Shown piece after piece: positions 13,679 through 22,283 of a stretch of DNA of 64,000 nt. This DNA comes from an uncultured bacterium (GTDB lineage: Bacteria; Planctomycetota; JAJSAM01; JAJVHW01): assembly GCA_937996235.1 (NCBI GenBank), contig CALKVK010000017.1, forward strand, positions 1-64,000, given 5' to 3'. Position 1 is the stretch's first letter, and each line of letters starts with the position of its first letter. The position numbers and the translations under genes are program-made. The notes beneath the pieces are model-generated. The model made no database searches, had not been told where the DNA came from, and saw nothing but the letters and a program-made list of their open reading frames with translations.

Positions 13679-14980
13679 TCAGATGTAGCCGAGGCCGCTC
13701 AGCCGCTCGCGCAGGAGCGCCTCCTCGTCGAGCTCCGCCGAGCCGCCGACCGCGAGACTGCGGCCGGGCAGGTCGGACGGCGCGTCGGCGCCGAGGAGGA
13801 CGAGCATCGTCGGGACGACGTCGAGGAGGTGCGCTCCCTCGACCTCGCCGCGCGCGTCGGCCGCCGGGCTCGCGCAGACGAACGCGCCGCGCGCGTCCGG
13901 GTGCCGAGCGTCGAGCGGGACCGCGAGCGGCCCGTCGCCGAGCGCGTCCACCGCCGCGACGGCGGTGCCGTCGAGCAGGACGACCGCGTCCGGCACCGTC
14001 GGCGCGGCGTGCGGACCGGCGATCGCCGGCAGGAGCACCTGGAGCGCGTCCGGCGCGCCGTCCGCGCCCGCGAGCGCGCGCAGCGCCGTCGTGACCTCGT
14101 CGCGCACGCGACCGTAGTCCTCGGGCGCGACCTTGCCCCGTGGCTCGCGCCCTCGCACGTTCAGGTGCACGCGCGGTGCCGGCCCGGCCTCCGCGAAGCA
14201 CGTCGTCCCTTCCCAGGCGACGCCTCCGTCGGCCGAGCGCGCAAGCAGGCCGCGCCGTGCGAACCACTCGTTCAGGCGGAAGCCGCCCGCCGCCGGCTGC
14301 ACGCCCTGCGGTGCCACCACCAGCACCGCGGCGTCGCCGTCGAGCGTCTCGAGCAGCGCCCCGAGCGAGGCGTCCACGTCGCGCAGGTAGTCGCGCAGCG
14401 CCTCGTCCATGTCCTCCGGCCCGGCCGCGCGCACCTCGACGAGGCCGCGGTCCACGACGACGCAGAGATCCCAGGGCTGTGTCGCCATCAGGTGCCGCGC
14501 CGCGGCGAAGCGCCGGCGCGAGCGTGCGGTCATCGGACACTCGGCGCCCTCGCCCGCGGCCGCGGCCGCGCGCAGCGCCTCCGCGACGACGCCCTCGGCC
14601 GCGCCGGACGCGGCGGACCCGACGTGGATCACGCCCTCGGCCGTCCCCGCAGGACCCGGCTCGAGTCCGACGAGGATGCTGCGGCGTCCGGCGCGCGCGA
14701 GCAGGTCCCACACGGCGTCGTGACCGCCCGCGAACGTGGCGAGCGGCGGCGCGGCGTCGTAGCTCAGGCGGTCCCGCGCGCCGCATCCGAAGATGCCGAG
14801 CGACGCCGGGTCGCGTCCGGTGAACGCGGCGGCCCAGACCGGCTCGGGCAGCGCGGGAGCGACGGCCTCGAGCGTGCCGTAGCTGCCGAGCTCCATGACG
14901 TTGCGGAGCGTGGCGAGCCCTTCGTCACCGAAGAGCAGATCCGGGCCCGCACCCGCGAGCGCGAGGACGACGAGTTTCAT
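13679..14980 (-). CDS. Degenerate type-I phosphodiesterase (alkaline phosphatase superfamily), probably inactive
   Basis: 433 residues with the overall pattern of nucleotide-pyrophosphatase-like phosphodiesterases. Compared with the intact paralogue at 17022-18881, the key residues are replaced. LGFDGFEP (metal Asp) is LALAGAGP; the nucleophile region PAQTPVAFSTFATG is PALPEPVWAAAFTG (Thr lost); SDHGF is APQGV (Asp and His both lost); the DRLQH metal ligand block has no histidine. The fold-defining residues (SYGTLE, FTG, IFG, LNEWF, GLL, VPTML, GRSLA) remain, so the protein is likely folded but catalytically dead, perhaps a binding or regulatory subunit. It starts 13 bp after the small membrane protein upstream, so the two form an operon. 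Confidence 0.82.
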   Translation of the reverse strand: MKLVVLALAGAGPDLLFGDEGLATLRNVMELGSYGTLEAVAPALPEPVWAAAFTGRDPASLGIFGCGARDRLSYDAAPPLATFAGGHDAVWDLLARAGRRSILVGLEPGPAGTAEGVIHVGSAASGAAEGVVAEALRAAAAAGEGAECPMTARSRRRFAAARHLMATQPWDLCVVVDRGLVEVRAAGPEDMDEALRDYLRDVDASLGALLETLDGDAAVLVVAPQGVQPAAGGFRLNEWFARRGLLARSADGGVAWEGTTCFAEAGPAPRVHLNVRGREPRGKVAPEDYGRVRDEVTTALRALAGADGAPDALQVLLPAIAGPHAAPTVPDAVVLLDGTAVAAVDALGDGPLAVPLDARHPDARGAFVCASPAADARGEVEGAHLLDVVPTMLVLLGADAPSDLPGRSLAVGGSAELDEEALLRERLSGLGYI

Positions 14981-14993
14981 GGTGCCGGGCGCT

Positions 14994-15179
14994 TCAGCGC
15001 GCGCTCGTCGCCGCGGGCTCCGGACGCTTCGCCGCCGGCTTCCGGCCGAGGCCGAAGACCTTGCGGAAGAGTCCGACGATCCAGCGCCAGCAGAAGAGCA
15101 GTGCGCCGGCGATCGCGGCGAGCACCGAGGCCACGGGGAGCATCGTGTCCGGGCCGACGTAGGCGAGCAGGGAGTGCAT
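14994..15179 (-). CDS. Small membrane protein partnered with phosphodiesterase-superfamily genes
   Basis: 61 residues: MHSLLAYVGPDTMLPVASVL then one transmembrane helix (about residues 15-38), a cytoplasmic GLFRKVFGLGRKP basic stretch and a disordered end. GAGGAA precedes the ATG. The opening pattern x-x-Y-[IV]-G-P matches a family of tiny proteins that, from memory, often lie directly upstream of alkaline-phosphatase-superfamily genes of the type found next to it. It could anchor or recruit the enzyme at the membrane (inference). Confidence 0.72.
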   Translation of the reverse strand: MHSLLAYVGPDTMLPVASVLAAIAGALLFCWRWIVGLFRKVFGLGRKPAAKRPEPAATSAR

Positions 15180-15511
15180 GGGGTTCCTCGGGGACGGAGA
15201 GGCCGGGCACCGTGCAGACAGGGCCCGTGTTCGTTCTCAGATGCACGGATCGCGCCGAAACTTGTGCCCCGATCGGGGCGGACCAACCTACTCAGGCTCG
15301 CGGGTGCGGCAAAGGCAGGCCCGCGCCGAGCCCGTTCCGCTTCAGGCGCGCTCGCGGACGGACGATGGGGGTCACACGGGGCGGCGCGGGGCCCTCCGCG
15401 ATCCGGTCGCGCGTCCGCGCGCCCGGTCGCAGGCTCGGCGCAGGCTCCGATCACGGGCCGGAACAGCCTCGCGGGCGTGCCGTTCGAGCGTCGATCCGGT
15501 GGGAGGGACCC
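15180..15511. promoter_or_regulatory. Divergent intergenic region with a 14-bp palindrome
   Basis: A 332-bp gap between reverse- and forward-strand operons. It contains the perfect palindrome GCCCCGATCGGGGC at 15266-15279, a candidate operator, followed by ACCAACCTACTCAGG. No gene or clear promoter hexamers can be assigned. Confidence 0.35.
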
Positions 15512-17020
15512 TTGAAGGGGCGACTCTTCGTCACCTGCTGGATCCTGATCGCGCTGCACTTCGCCACGAACATCGTGCGCGAGCACTACCCGGCGTTCGC
15601 CCTCGTCGACCACGGGAACTTCCAGTGCGACGAGTACGCGGGGTTCCACTCCGACATCTTCGAGCACCGCGACGGCCACCACTACGTCGGCAACCAGGTC
15701 CTCGCGTCGGTGGTCGCTGCGGCCCCGCTGCTCCTCTTCGACCCGCTGCTCGACTACGTCCAGGAGCGCAGTCTCGCCCGCCGGCGCGCGAACCCGGGGC
15801 AGGACCGGGAGTACGACACCGAGTACGTCGGGCGGCAGGAGTTCTTCCGCAAGGTGCAGGAGCGCGGTCTCGCGGAGCGCTTCGGGCTGGCTGCCGCACT
15901 GACCACGACGTTCGTGATGGCGCCGCTCGCCGCGTGGTGCGCCGTTCTCGTGTTCTCGTTCCTGTGTGCGCGCGGCGTGGCGCGCGGACGCGCGCTGTGG
16001 CTCGCGCTGCTCTTCACGTTCGGGACGCCGGTCTTCTATCGGGCGGTCTCGCTGAACCACAACTTCATGCTCATGCTCGTGACGTTCGGCGCGTTCCTCG
16101 TGCTGTGGCCGCAGCCGCCGCGCGAGGGGCCGCTGTCCGCGCGCCGCCGCTTCGCCGCGGGCGTGCTGACCGGCGCGACCCTCGCGTTCGACTACGTCGG
16201 CGCGGTTCTCATCCCCTGCCTGTTCGCGTACCTGCTGTGGACGCACGCGCGCCCCGGCGGCATCAAGGGCGCGCTGCGCGCCGCTCCGGCGTTCGTGCTC
16301 GGCACGCTGCCGCCCGTGCTCTTCCTCTGGGGCACGCAGTGGTGGATGTACGGCGACCCGTTCAAGCCGGGGCAGGCGTGGATGCCCGTGCAGAACCAGT
16401 TCGTCGAGGTCGGCGCGCGCGGCATGACGCTGCCCGACCCCCAGGTGTTCTGGCAGAACCTCGCCGCGCCCGCGTGGGGGCTCTTCGTGTTCGGCCCGCT
16501 GTTCGTGCTCGCGTTCGTGCCCGCGCTCTACCGGCCGCCCGAGCGCCGCGTGCTCCCGCCGCGCGAGCAGGTCTTCGTCGCGGGCCTGTCGCTCGTGTTC
16601 ATGCTGTTCTGCGCGATGAACCAGTACTCGCGGCTCCAGTGGAACACCGGGTTCCGCTACCTGCTGCCGCTCGTGCCGTTCCTGTTCCTCGCGCTCGCGG
16701 ACCACCTGGTCCGCGCGCCGCGCGCCGTGCTCGCGGTCGTCACGGCGGCGGCGTGCGGGTACACGTGGGTGCTCACGACCGTGCGCTACACGCCGCCGAC
16801 GGGACCCGGCGACGTCGTCGGCGAGAGCTTCCGGCGCGTGTTCGCGGACGGTCTGCAGTTCCCGTGGCTGAGCGTCGTGCGCCGCACGGGCACGTCGCTG
16901 CCGCTCGCGGGCGCCGCGTGGTTCCCGTGGGCGCTGCTCGCGGCGACCGCCGTCGTGATCGCGCTGGTCTGGTGCCTCCCCCTGCGGCGCGCCGCGGGGT
17001 CAACCGGCAAGGGAGTCTGA
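15512..17020 (+). CDS. GT-C-type membrane glycosyltransferase
   Basis: 502 residues. The start is TTG at 15512, chosen because GGGAGGG lies six bases upstream and the signal-anchor KGRLFVTCWILIALHFATNIV follows at once. The first extracytoplasmic loop (VDHGNFQCDEYAG, about residues 32-44) has the acidic pair typical of polyprenyl-phosphate-sugar-dependent GT-C enzymes (the PMT/ArnT-like group). About nine to eleven membrane helices follow. It would transfer a sugar from a lipid carrier on the outer face of the inner membrane. The next gene begins one base after its stop, so the two are co-transcribed. Confidence 0.8.
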   Translation: MKGRLFVTCWILIALHFATNIVREHYPAFALVDHGNFQCDEYAGFHSDIFEHRDGHHYVGNQVLASVVAAAPLLLFDPLLDYVQERSLARRRANPGQDREYDTEYVGRQEFFRKVQERGLAERFGLAAALTTTFVMAPLAAWCAVLVFSFLCARGVARGRALWLALLFTFGTPVFYRAVSLNHNFMLMLVTFGAFLVLWPQPPREGPLSARRRFAAGVLTGATLAFDYVGAVLIPCLFAYLLWTHARPGGIKGALRAAPAFVLGTLPPVLFLWGTQWWMYGDPFKPGQAWMPVQNQFVEVGARGMTLPDPQVFWQNLAAPAWGLFVFGPLFVLAFVPALYRPPERRVLPPREQVFVAGLSLVFMLFCAMNQYSRLQWNTGFRYLLPLVPFLFLALADHLVRAPRAVLAVVTAAACGYTWVLTTVRYTPPTGPGDVVGESFRRVFADGLQFPWLSVVRRTGTSLPLAGAAWFPWALLAATAVVIALVWCLPLRRAAGSTGKGV

Positions 17021-17021
17021 G

Positions 17022-18881
17022 ATGAGCCGCTATCGCCGCGTCGTCGTCCTCGGGTTCGACGGCTTCGAACCCTCGCTCGTGCGCTCGCTGCTCGCGGCGG
17101 GCGAGATGCCGAACCTCGCGCGCCTCTCCGCGAACGGCTCGTTCGGCACCCTCGGCACCACGCTGCCCGCGCAGACGCCCGTCGCGTTCTCGACCTTCGC
17201 GACCGGCACGAACCCGGGTGCGCACGGCATCTTCGACTTCATCCGCCGCGACCCCCAGACGTACCTGCCCGACCTCTCTCTCAACCGCTACGAGCAGAAG
17301 AACGCGTTCACCATGCCGCGCGCCGTCAACCTGCGGCAGGGCGTCACCGCGTGGGACCTGCTGCGCGACGCGGGCGTGCCCGCGACGGTGCTGCGCTGCC
17401 CGTGCACGTACCCGGCCGACGAGACGCTCGGCAACGTGCTCTCCGGCATGGGCGTGCCCGACCTGCGCGGCGGACTCGGGACGCCGACCTTCTACACGTC
17501 GAATCCGGCGGACGCGGCGAAGGAGAACGAGAACTTCGTGCGCGTGCAGGTCGAGAACGGGCGCGTCAAGACGCACCTCGTCGGTCCGCGGCGACCGAAG
17601 CAGCAGGGCGACATGCTCTGCGAGATCCGCGTGGACATCCGCAGCGACGGCTCGGGCGTGACGATCCGCTCGGGCGGCGAGCCGTCGGAGATGCCGCTCG
17701 ACGTGGGGACGTGGAGCCCGTGGCTCAAGGTGAAGTTCAAGGCCGGGCTGCTCATGTCCGTGCGCGGCATGGTGCGCTTCCTCGTCGTGCGCACGAAGCC
17801 GCACTTCGAGCTCTATGCGTCGCCCGTGAACTTCGTGCCCGCGTCGCCGATGTTCCCGATCAGCTCGCCCGCCGAGTACGCGGCGGAACTCGAGGAGGCG
17901 GTCGGCACCTACTACACGACCGGCATGGTCGAGGACCACGGCGGCCTCCAGAACGGGCGCTTCGACGAGGGCGCGTATCTCGCGCAGTGCGAGGAGGTGC
18001 TCGCGGAACGCGAGCGGATGATGCACCTCGAGCTCGCGCGTCTCGACAGCGGACTCTTCTTCGTCCTCTACGACACGCCGGACCGCCTGCAGCACATGTT
18101 CTGGCGCTTCCGCGAGCCCGGGCACCCGGCGAACCGCGCGGGGATGGCCGCGGGCATGGAGCGCATCGTCGAGGAGCACTACCGGAAGTGCGACGCGCTC
18201 GTCGGGCGCGCGCTCGAGCACGGCTTCGGCGACGACACGCTCTTCGTCGTCATGAGCGACCACGGCTTCAACAGCTTCCAGCGCGGCCTGCACATCAACT
18301 CGTGGCTGCACGCGCAGGGCCTGCTCGTGCTGAAGGACGGCATGCGGCCCGGCGCGGACGCGGGCGACCTGCTGCGGCACGTGGACTGGAGCCGCACCGC
18401 CGCGTACGCGCTCGGGCTCGGCAGCATCTACCTGAACCGCAAGGGCCGCGAGGCCGAGGGCATCCTCGACGACGCCGCCGCCGTGCGCGCGGGCGACGCG
18501 ATCGAGAAGGGCCTGACGGGGCTCGTCGATCCCGAGCGCGACACGCTCGCGGTCCACGGCGTCGCGCGCCGCGAGCAGGTCTACTCCGGTCCCCGCGCGG
18601 CCGAGGCGCCGGACCTCGTCGTGCGCTTCGCCTCGGGCTACCGCGCCTCCTGGCCGACGGCGCTCGGCGGCGTGCCCGAGGGCTTCTGGGAGGACAACGA
18701 GGACCGCTGGTCGGGCGACCACATCATCGACCCGTCGCTCGTCCCCGGCGTGCTGCTGTCGAACCACCGCCTCGACGCGCAGGGCGCGACGCTGCTCGAC
18801 ATGGCGCCGACGATCCTCGACGCGCTCGGCGTCGCGAAGGGCGCGGCGATGGAGGGGCGCTCGCTGCTCCCGCGGAGCTGA
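17022..18881 (+). CDS. Type-I phosphodiesterase / alkaline phosphatase superfamily protein
   Basis: 619 residues, no signal peptide visible. All superfamily metal and nucleophile blocks are present: VVLGFDGFEP (metal Asp, about residue 13), TLPAQTPVAFSTFATG (Thr nucleophile, about 50), YDTPDRLQHMFW (about 350), SDHGFNSFQRG (about 415) and the final GDHIID histidine (about 566). Family members hydrolyse phosphodiester or pyrophosphate bonds in nucleotides, nucleotide sugars or lipid-linked intermediates; the substrate here is unknown. It lies in an operon with a membrane glycosyltransferase and near a degenerate paralogue. Confidence 0.85.
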   Translation: MSRYRRVVVLGFDGFEPSLVRSLLAAGEMPNLARLSANGSFGTLGTTLPAQTPVAFSTFATGTNPGAHGIFDFIRRDPQTYLPDLSLNRYEQKNAFTMPRAVNLRQGVTAWDLLRDAGVPATVLRCPCTYPADETLGNVLSGMGVPDLRGGLGTPTFYTSNPADAAKENENFVRVQVENGRVKTHLVGPRRPKQQGDMLCEIRVDIRSDGSGVTIRSGGEPSEMPLDVGTWSPWLKVKFKAGLLMSVRGMVRFLVVRTKPHFELYASPVNFVPASPMFPISSPAEYAAELEEAVGTYYTTGMVEDHGGLQNGRFDEGAYLAQCEEVLAERERMMHLELARLDSGLFFVLYDTPDRLQHMFWRFREPGHPANRAGMAAGMERIVEEHYRKCDALVGRALEHGFGDDTLFVVMSDHGFNSFQRGLHINSWLHAQGLLVLKDGMRPGADAGDLLRHVDWSRTAAYALGLGSIYLNRKGREAEGILDDAAAVRAGDAIEKGLTGLVDPERDTLAVHGVARREQVYSGPRAAEAPDLVVRFASGYRASWPTALGGVPEGFWEDNEDRWSGDHIIDPSLVPGVLLSNHRLDAQGATLLDMAPTILDALGVAKGAAMEGRSLLPRS

Positions 18882-18986
18882 CGCGGCGGCGCGGGTTCAG
18901 GAGCGGCCGCGCCGGGACGATAGCGGAATCGACCTGCCGTCTCCGGCGCGCGCGGGGAAGCGTCGTCCGGACGGCGAACGGAGCCC

Positions 18987-20825
18987 ATGTCGAACCACTC
19001 CGAGGGTGAAGGCGGACCCGCCGCCGACACCAGCGCCGGCGTCCCCGCGCTGCTGATCTGCACCGCGGCGGGACTCGCGGGCGGACTGCTCGAGGGCCTG
19101 CTCGTCGTCAAGCAGCGCTTCCACGACGGGCGCATCGTGTGGCGCACGCCGGACGACGTCGTGTGGGCCGCACCGCTCGCGTGCGCCGCGCTCGGACTGG
19201 CCGTCGGTCTCGTGCTGGCGCTCGTGCGGCGCTTCACACCGCTCCGCAGCGCCGCCGTGCCCGTCGTCTGCGCGACCCTGCTCGCGCTGCTGCCGCCGCT
19301 CCTGCGCATCGCCTCGCTCTCGTGGTGGGCGTCGGCGCTGCTCGCCCTCGGCGTGGGCGTCCAGGTCGCACGGCTGCTCGGGAGGCGACCGCGGCTGCTG
19401 CGGCGCGTCACCGTGGCCGCCGCCGCGCTCGGCGTCGTGGCGACCGCGGCGGCGGCGTGGGCCCTGCACGCGCACCGTGCCGGCGCGCTGCGCGAGATCG
19501 AGGCGCGGCTGCCCGCGCCCGCCGCGAACGCGCCGAACGTCGTGCTGATCGTGCTCGACACGGTCCGTGCGACCGACATGAGCCTGCACGGCTACGCGCG
19601 CCCCACGTCTCCGCGGCTCGACGCGCTCGCGGCGGAGGGCGTCGTGTTCGAGCACGCGATCTCGACTACGAGCTGGACGCTGCCCGCGCACGTGTCGCTC
19701 TTCACCGGCGTGCACCGCCACCAGACGCGCGCGCACTGGAAGGGGCCGATGGAGCCGGGACTGCCGACCCTCTCCGAGTGGTTCGACGGCCACGGCTACC
19801 GCACGGTCGGCTTCGCCGGGAACGTGCTCTACGGCGACCGCGCGTTCGGGCTCGCGCGCGGGTTCGCCGAGTGGGAGGACTTCGTCATGGACCCGCGCCG
19901 CGTGCTCCTGTCGAGCGCGCTCGTGGGGCGGTTCGTCGCGTGGTGGGACGCGCTGACCGGCGCGGACGACGGCGTCGGCCGCAAGGGCGCCGACGGGATC
20001 TTCGCGCGCGCGACCGAGTGGATCGACACGCACCGCGACCGGCCGTTCTTCCTCTTCGTGAACCTCTTCGACGCCCACGGGCCGTACGAGCCCCCGCCCG
20101 GCTGGAAGGACCGCTTCCGCGGCGCCGACGAGCAGGACGTGGAGCGCGCGGCGTACGACGCCCTGGAGACGGGGCGCGCCGAGGACTACACGCCCGCGCA
20201 GATCGCCCTCGCGCGCCGGCTCTACGACGAGGCGATCGCGTACACGGACGACGAGGTCGGCCGGTTCGTGGACGCGCTGCGCGAGCGCGGGCTGCTCGAC
20301 GACACCGTGCTGGTGGTCACCTCCGACCACGGCGAGGCGTTCGGCGAGCACGGCTCGCTGCACCACGGCCAGGACCTCTACGACGAGACCACGCACGTGC
20401 CGCTCGTGCTGCGCTACCCGCGCGCCGCGCCGGCCGGCCGGCGCGTCGCCGAGGTCGTCACGCTGCGCGACGTCGCAGCGACGATCCAGGCCCTCGCCGC
20501 GCCGGGGGAGACGCCGACCCTGCCCGGGGTGCCGCTCTCGCGCACGTGGACCGGCGGCGCCGCCGCGGGTTCGCCCGTGATCGCGCGCATGAACCACTCG
20601 CCGCACCTCTCCGACGCCTCCCCGGCATCGAAGGGGCCCGCGCACGCGGTGTTCCTCGAGGGTCACGTGGTCCTGCTCGACGGCACGGGCGGCGCGGAGG
20701 TCTACGCGTACCCCGAGGACTGGGAGCAGCGTCACGATCTCGCCGCGACGCCCGCCGCCGCCGATCTGATCGCGCGCGCCCGCGCGACGCTCATCGAGGT
20801 CGGGGCCGCGCGACGCGGCGACTGA
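18987..20825 (+). CDS. Membrane-anchored sulfatase-like hydrolase with Thr at the nucleophile site
   Basis: 612 residues. Residues about 20-165 hold four membrane helices. The catalytic domain begins at NVVLIVLDTVRATDMSLHGY (about 190). The position that is Cys or Ser (formylglycine) in true sulfatases (CxPxR) is Thr here: SWTLPAHVSLFTG (about 230-243), as in phosphoglycerol and phosphoethanolamine transferases of the superfamily. TSDHGEAFGEHG (about 447-458) carries metal ligands. A sulfatase product name would therefore be misleading; a phospho-group transferase or hydrolase acting on envelope lipids or glycans is more likely (inference). Confidence 0.83.
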   Translation: MSNHSEGEGGPAADTSAGVPALLICTAAGLAGGLLEGLLVVKQRFHDGRIVWRTPDDVVWAAPLACAALGLAVGLVLALVRRFTPLRSAAVPVVCATLLALLPPLLRIASLSWWASALLALGVGVQVARLLGRRPRLLRRVTVAAAALGVVATAAAAWALHAHRAGALREIEARLPAPAANAPNVVLIVLDTVRATDMSLHGYARPTSPRLDALAAEGVVFEHAISTTSWTLPAHVSLFTGVHRHQTRAHWKGPMEPGLPTLSEWFDGHGYRTVGFAGNVLYGDRAFGLARGFAEWEDFVMDPRRVLLSSALVGRFVAWWDALTGADDGVGRKGADGIFARATEWIDTHRDRPFFLFVNLFDAHGPYEPPPGWKDRFRGADEQDVERAAYDALETGRAEDYTPAQIALARRLYDEAIAYTDDEVGRFVDALRERGLLDDTVLVVTSDHGEAFGEHGSLHHGQDLYDETTHVPLVLRYPRAAPAGRRVAEVVTLRDVAATIQALAAPGETPTLPGVPLSRTWTGGAAAGSPVIARMNHSPHLSDASPASKGPAHAVFLEGHVVLLDGTGGAEVYAYPEDWEQRHDLAATPAAADLIARARATLIEVGAARRGD

Positions 20826-20922
20826 ACGCCGCGCCGCGTTCCGACGGCCGCCGCCGCGCACCCTCCGCTACCCTCCGCCGACGCGTCCGCCCGCCGGCCG
20901 GCGCCGTCTCCGGAGCCGCCGC

Positions 20923-22233
20923 ATGCAGAGAGCGCAGGTCGCCGTCACGAGAACCAGCCCGCGCACGGTCCGCGAGGACCACCTGCGCCTGCTGCAGCTC
21001 GCCGGCTGCGAGCGCCACCTCGACCGCACGGTGGACACCGCGCTCAAGATCAACATCTCGTGGCACTTCTTCTATCCGGCGTGCTCGACCACGCCGTGGC
21101 AGCTCGACGGCGTCATCCGCGGACTCGAGGCGCTCGGGTTCGACCGCGACCTCATCCACGGCTGCCACAACCGCACGGTCGTGATCGACGCGCGCCTCGG
21201 CGAGCGTGAGAACAAGCAGGTGGACGTGCTCGAGGCGCACGGCCTGCGCAACGTGCACCTCTACGAGCCGGGCGAGGAGTGGGTCCACGTGCGCGACGCG
21301 GTGGGGGACCTCGCCGACGGCTTCCTGTGCCTGAACGACGTCTACCCCGACGGCTTCTCCATCCCGAAGCGCTTCCTCGGCGAGAACATCGTCCACCTGC
21401 CGACCGTGAAGACGCACGTCTTCACCACGACGACCGGCGCGATGAAGAACGCGTTCGGCGGGCTCCTGAACGAGCGCCGCCACTGGGCGCACCCGGTCAT
21501 CCACGAGACGCTCGTGGACCTGCTCGCGATCCAGAAGCGCATCCACGCGGGCGTGTTCGCGGTGATGGACGGGACCTTCGCCGGCGACGGGCCCGGTCCG
21601 CGCTGCATGGTGCCGCACGTCAAGAACGTGCTCCTCGCGAGCGCCGACCAGGTGGCGATCGACGCGGTCGCCGCGAAGCTCATGGGCTTCGACCCGCTGT
21701 CGATCCGCTACATCCGCCTCGCGCACGAGCGGGGCCTCGGTTGCGGCGATCCGGCGCGCATCGAGATCGTCGGCGACACGGACGCCGCCGAGGAGCGCTG
21801 GGACTTCACCGGGCCCTACCGCCGCATGACGTTCGCGTCGCGCATGCAGCACCTCATCTACTGGGGGCCGCTCAAGAAGCCGCTCGAGTGGTCTCTGAAG
21901 ACGGTGCTCGCGCCTTGGTCCTACCTGGCGAGCGTCGCCTACCACGACTCCTTCTGGTACTCGTTCAAGGGGCGCCGGGCGATGCGCCGGGCGCTCGACA
22001 GCGAGTGGGGCCGCCTGTTCGCGAACTGGGGCTCCGTCCCCTCCGACGAGCGCGGGTTCCTGGACCTCGGCGAGCCTGCAGCCAGCCTCGAGCGGACCGG
22101 TCTGCGGGCCTTCCGGACCTCGCTCGGCATCCTCGCGACCTGCCTCAAGGAGGCTCCCGAGTTCGCCGCGCGGCAGCGCCGCAGGCTCCGCAGCGCGGCC
22201 GGGGTGCAAAGCGCGGAGCCCGAATCGCAATAG
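20923..22233 (+). CDS. DUF362 domain protein
   Basis: 436 residues, ATG with GGAG eight bases upstream. The DUF362 signature is clear: KINISWHFFYPACSTTPWQL (about 43-62), LDGVIRGLEALGF, LPTVKTHVFTTTTGAMKN (about 160-177) and VMDGTFAGDGPGPR (about 213-226), where the lysine-threonine and glycine-rich blocks are the conserved centre of the family. Soluble. The family is of unknown biochemistry, sometimes linked to ferredoxin-type redox proteins; no 4Fe-4S motif is visible here. The gene sits among envelope glycan genes and is followed after 50 bp by a glycosyltransferase. Confidence 0.83.
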   Translation: MQRAQVAVTRTSPRTVREDHLRLLQLAGCERHLDRTVDTALKINISWHFFYPACSTTPWQLDGVIRGLEALGFDRDLIHGCHNRTVVIDARLGERENKQVDVLEAHGLRNVHLYEPGEEWVHVRDAVGDLADGFLCLNDVYPDGFSIPKRFLGENIVHLPTVKTHVFTTTTGAMKNAFGGLLNERRHWAHPVIHETLVDLLAIQKRIHAGVFAVMDGTFAGDGPGPRCMVPHVKNVLLASADQVAIDAVAAKLMGFDPLSIRYIRLAHERGLGCGDPARIEIVGDTDAAEERWDFTGPYRRMTFASRMQHLIYWGPLKKPLEWSLKTVLAPWSYLASVAYHDSFWYSFKGRRAMRRALDSEWGRLFANWGSVPSDERGFLDLGEPAASLERTGLRAFRTSLGILATCLKEAPEFAARQRRRLRSAAGVQSAEPESQ

Positions 22234-22283
22234 GTGATGGTGCGGCGCTCCCGACTGCAGCGGCCGCAGCTCGGAGGGCAGGC

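Noticed and set aside
10734..13688. Very long + strand open frame opposite the acyltransferase gene
   Set aside because: Arg/Glu/Ala-rich low-complexity shadow of a GC-rich gene. The reverse frame has clear acyltransferase and YiiX motifs.
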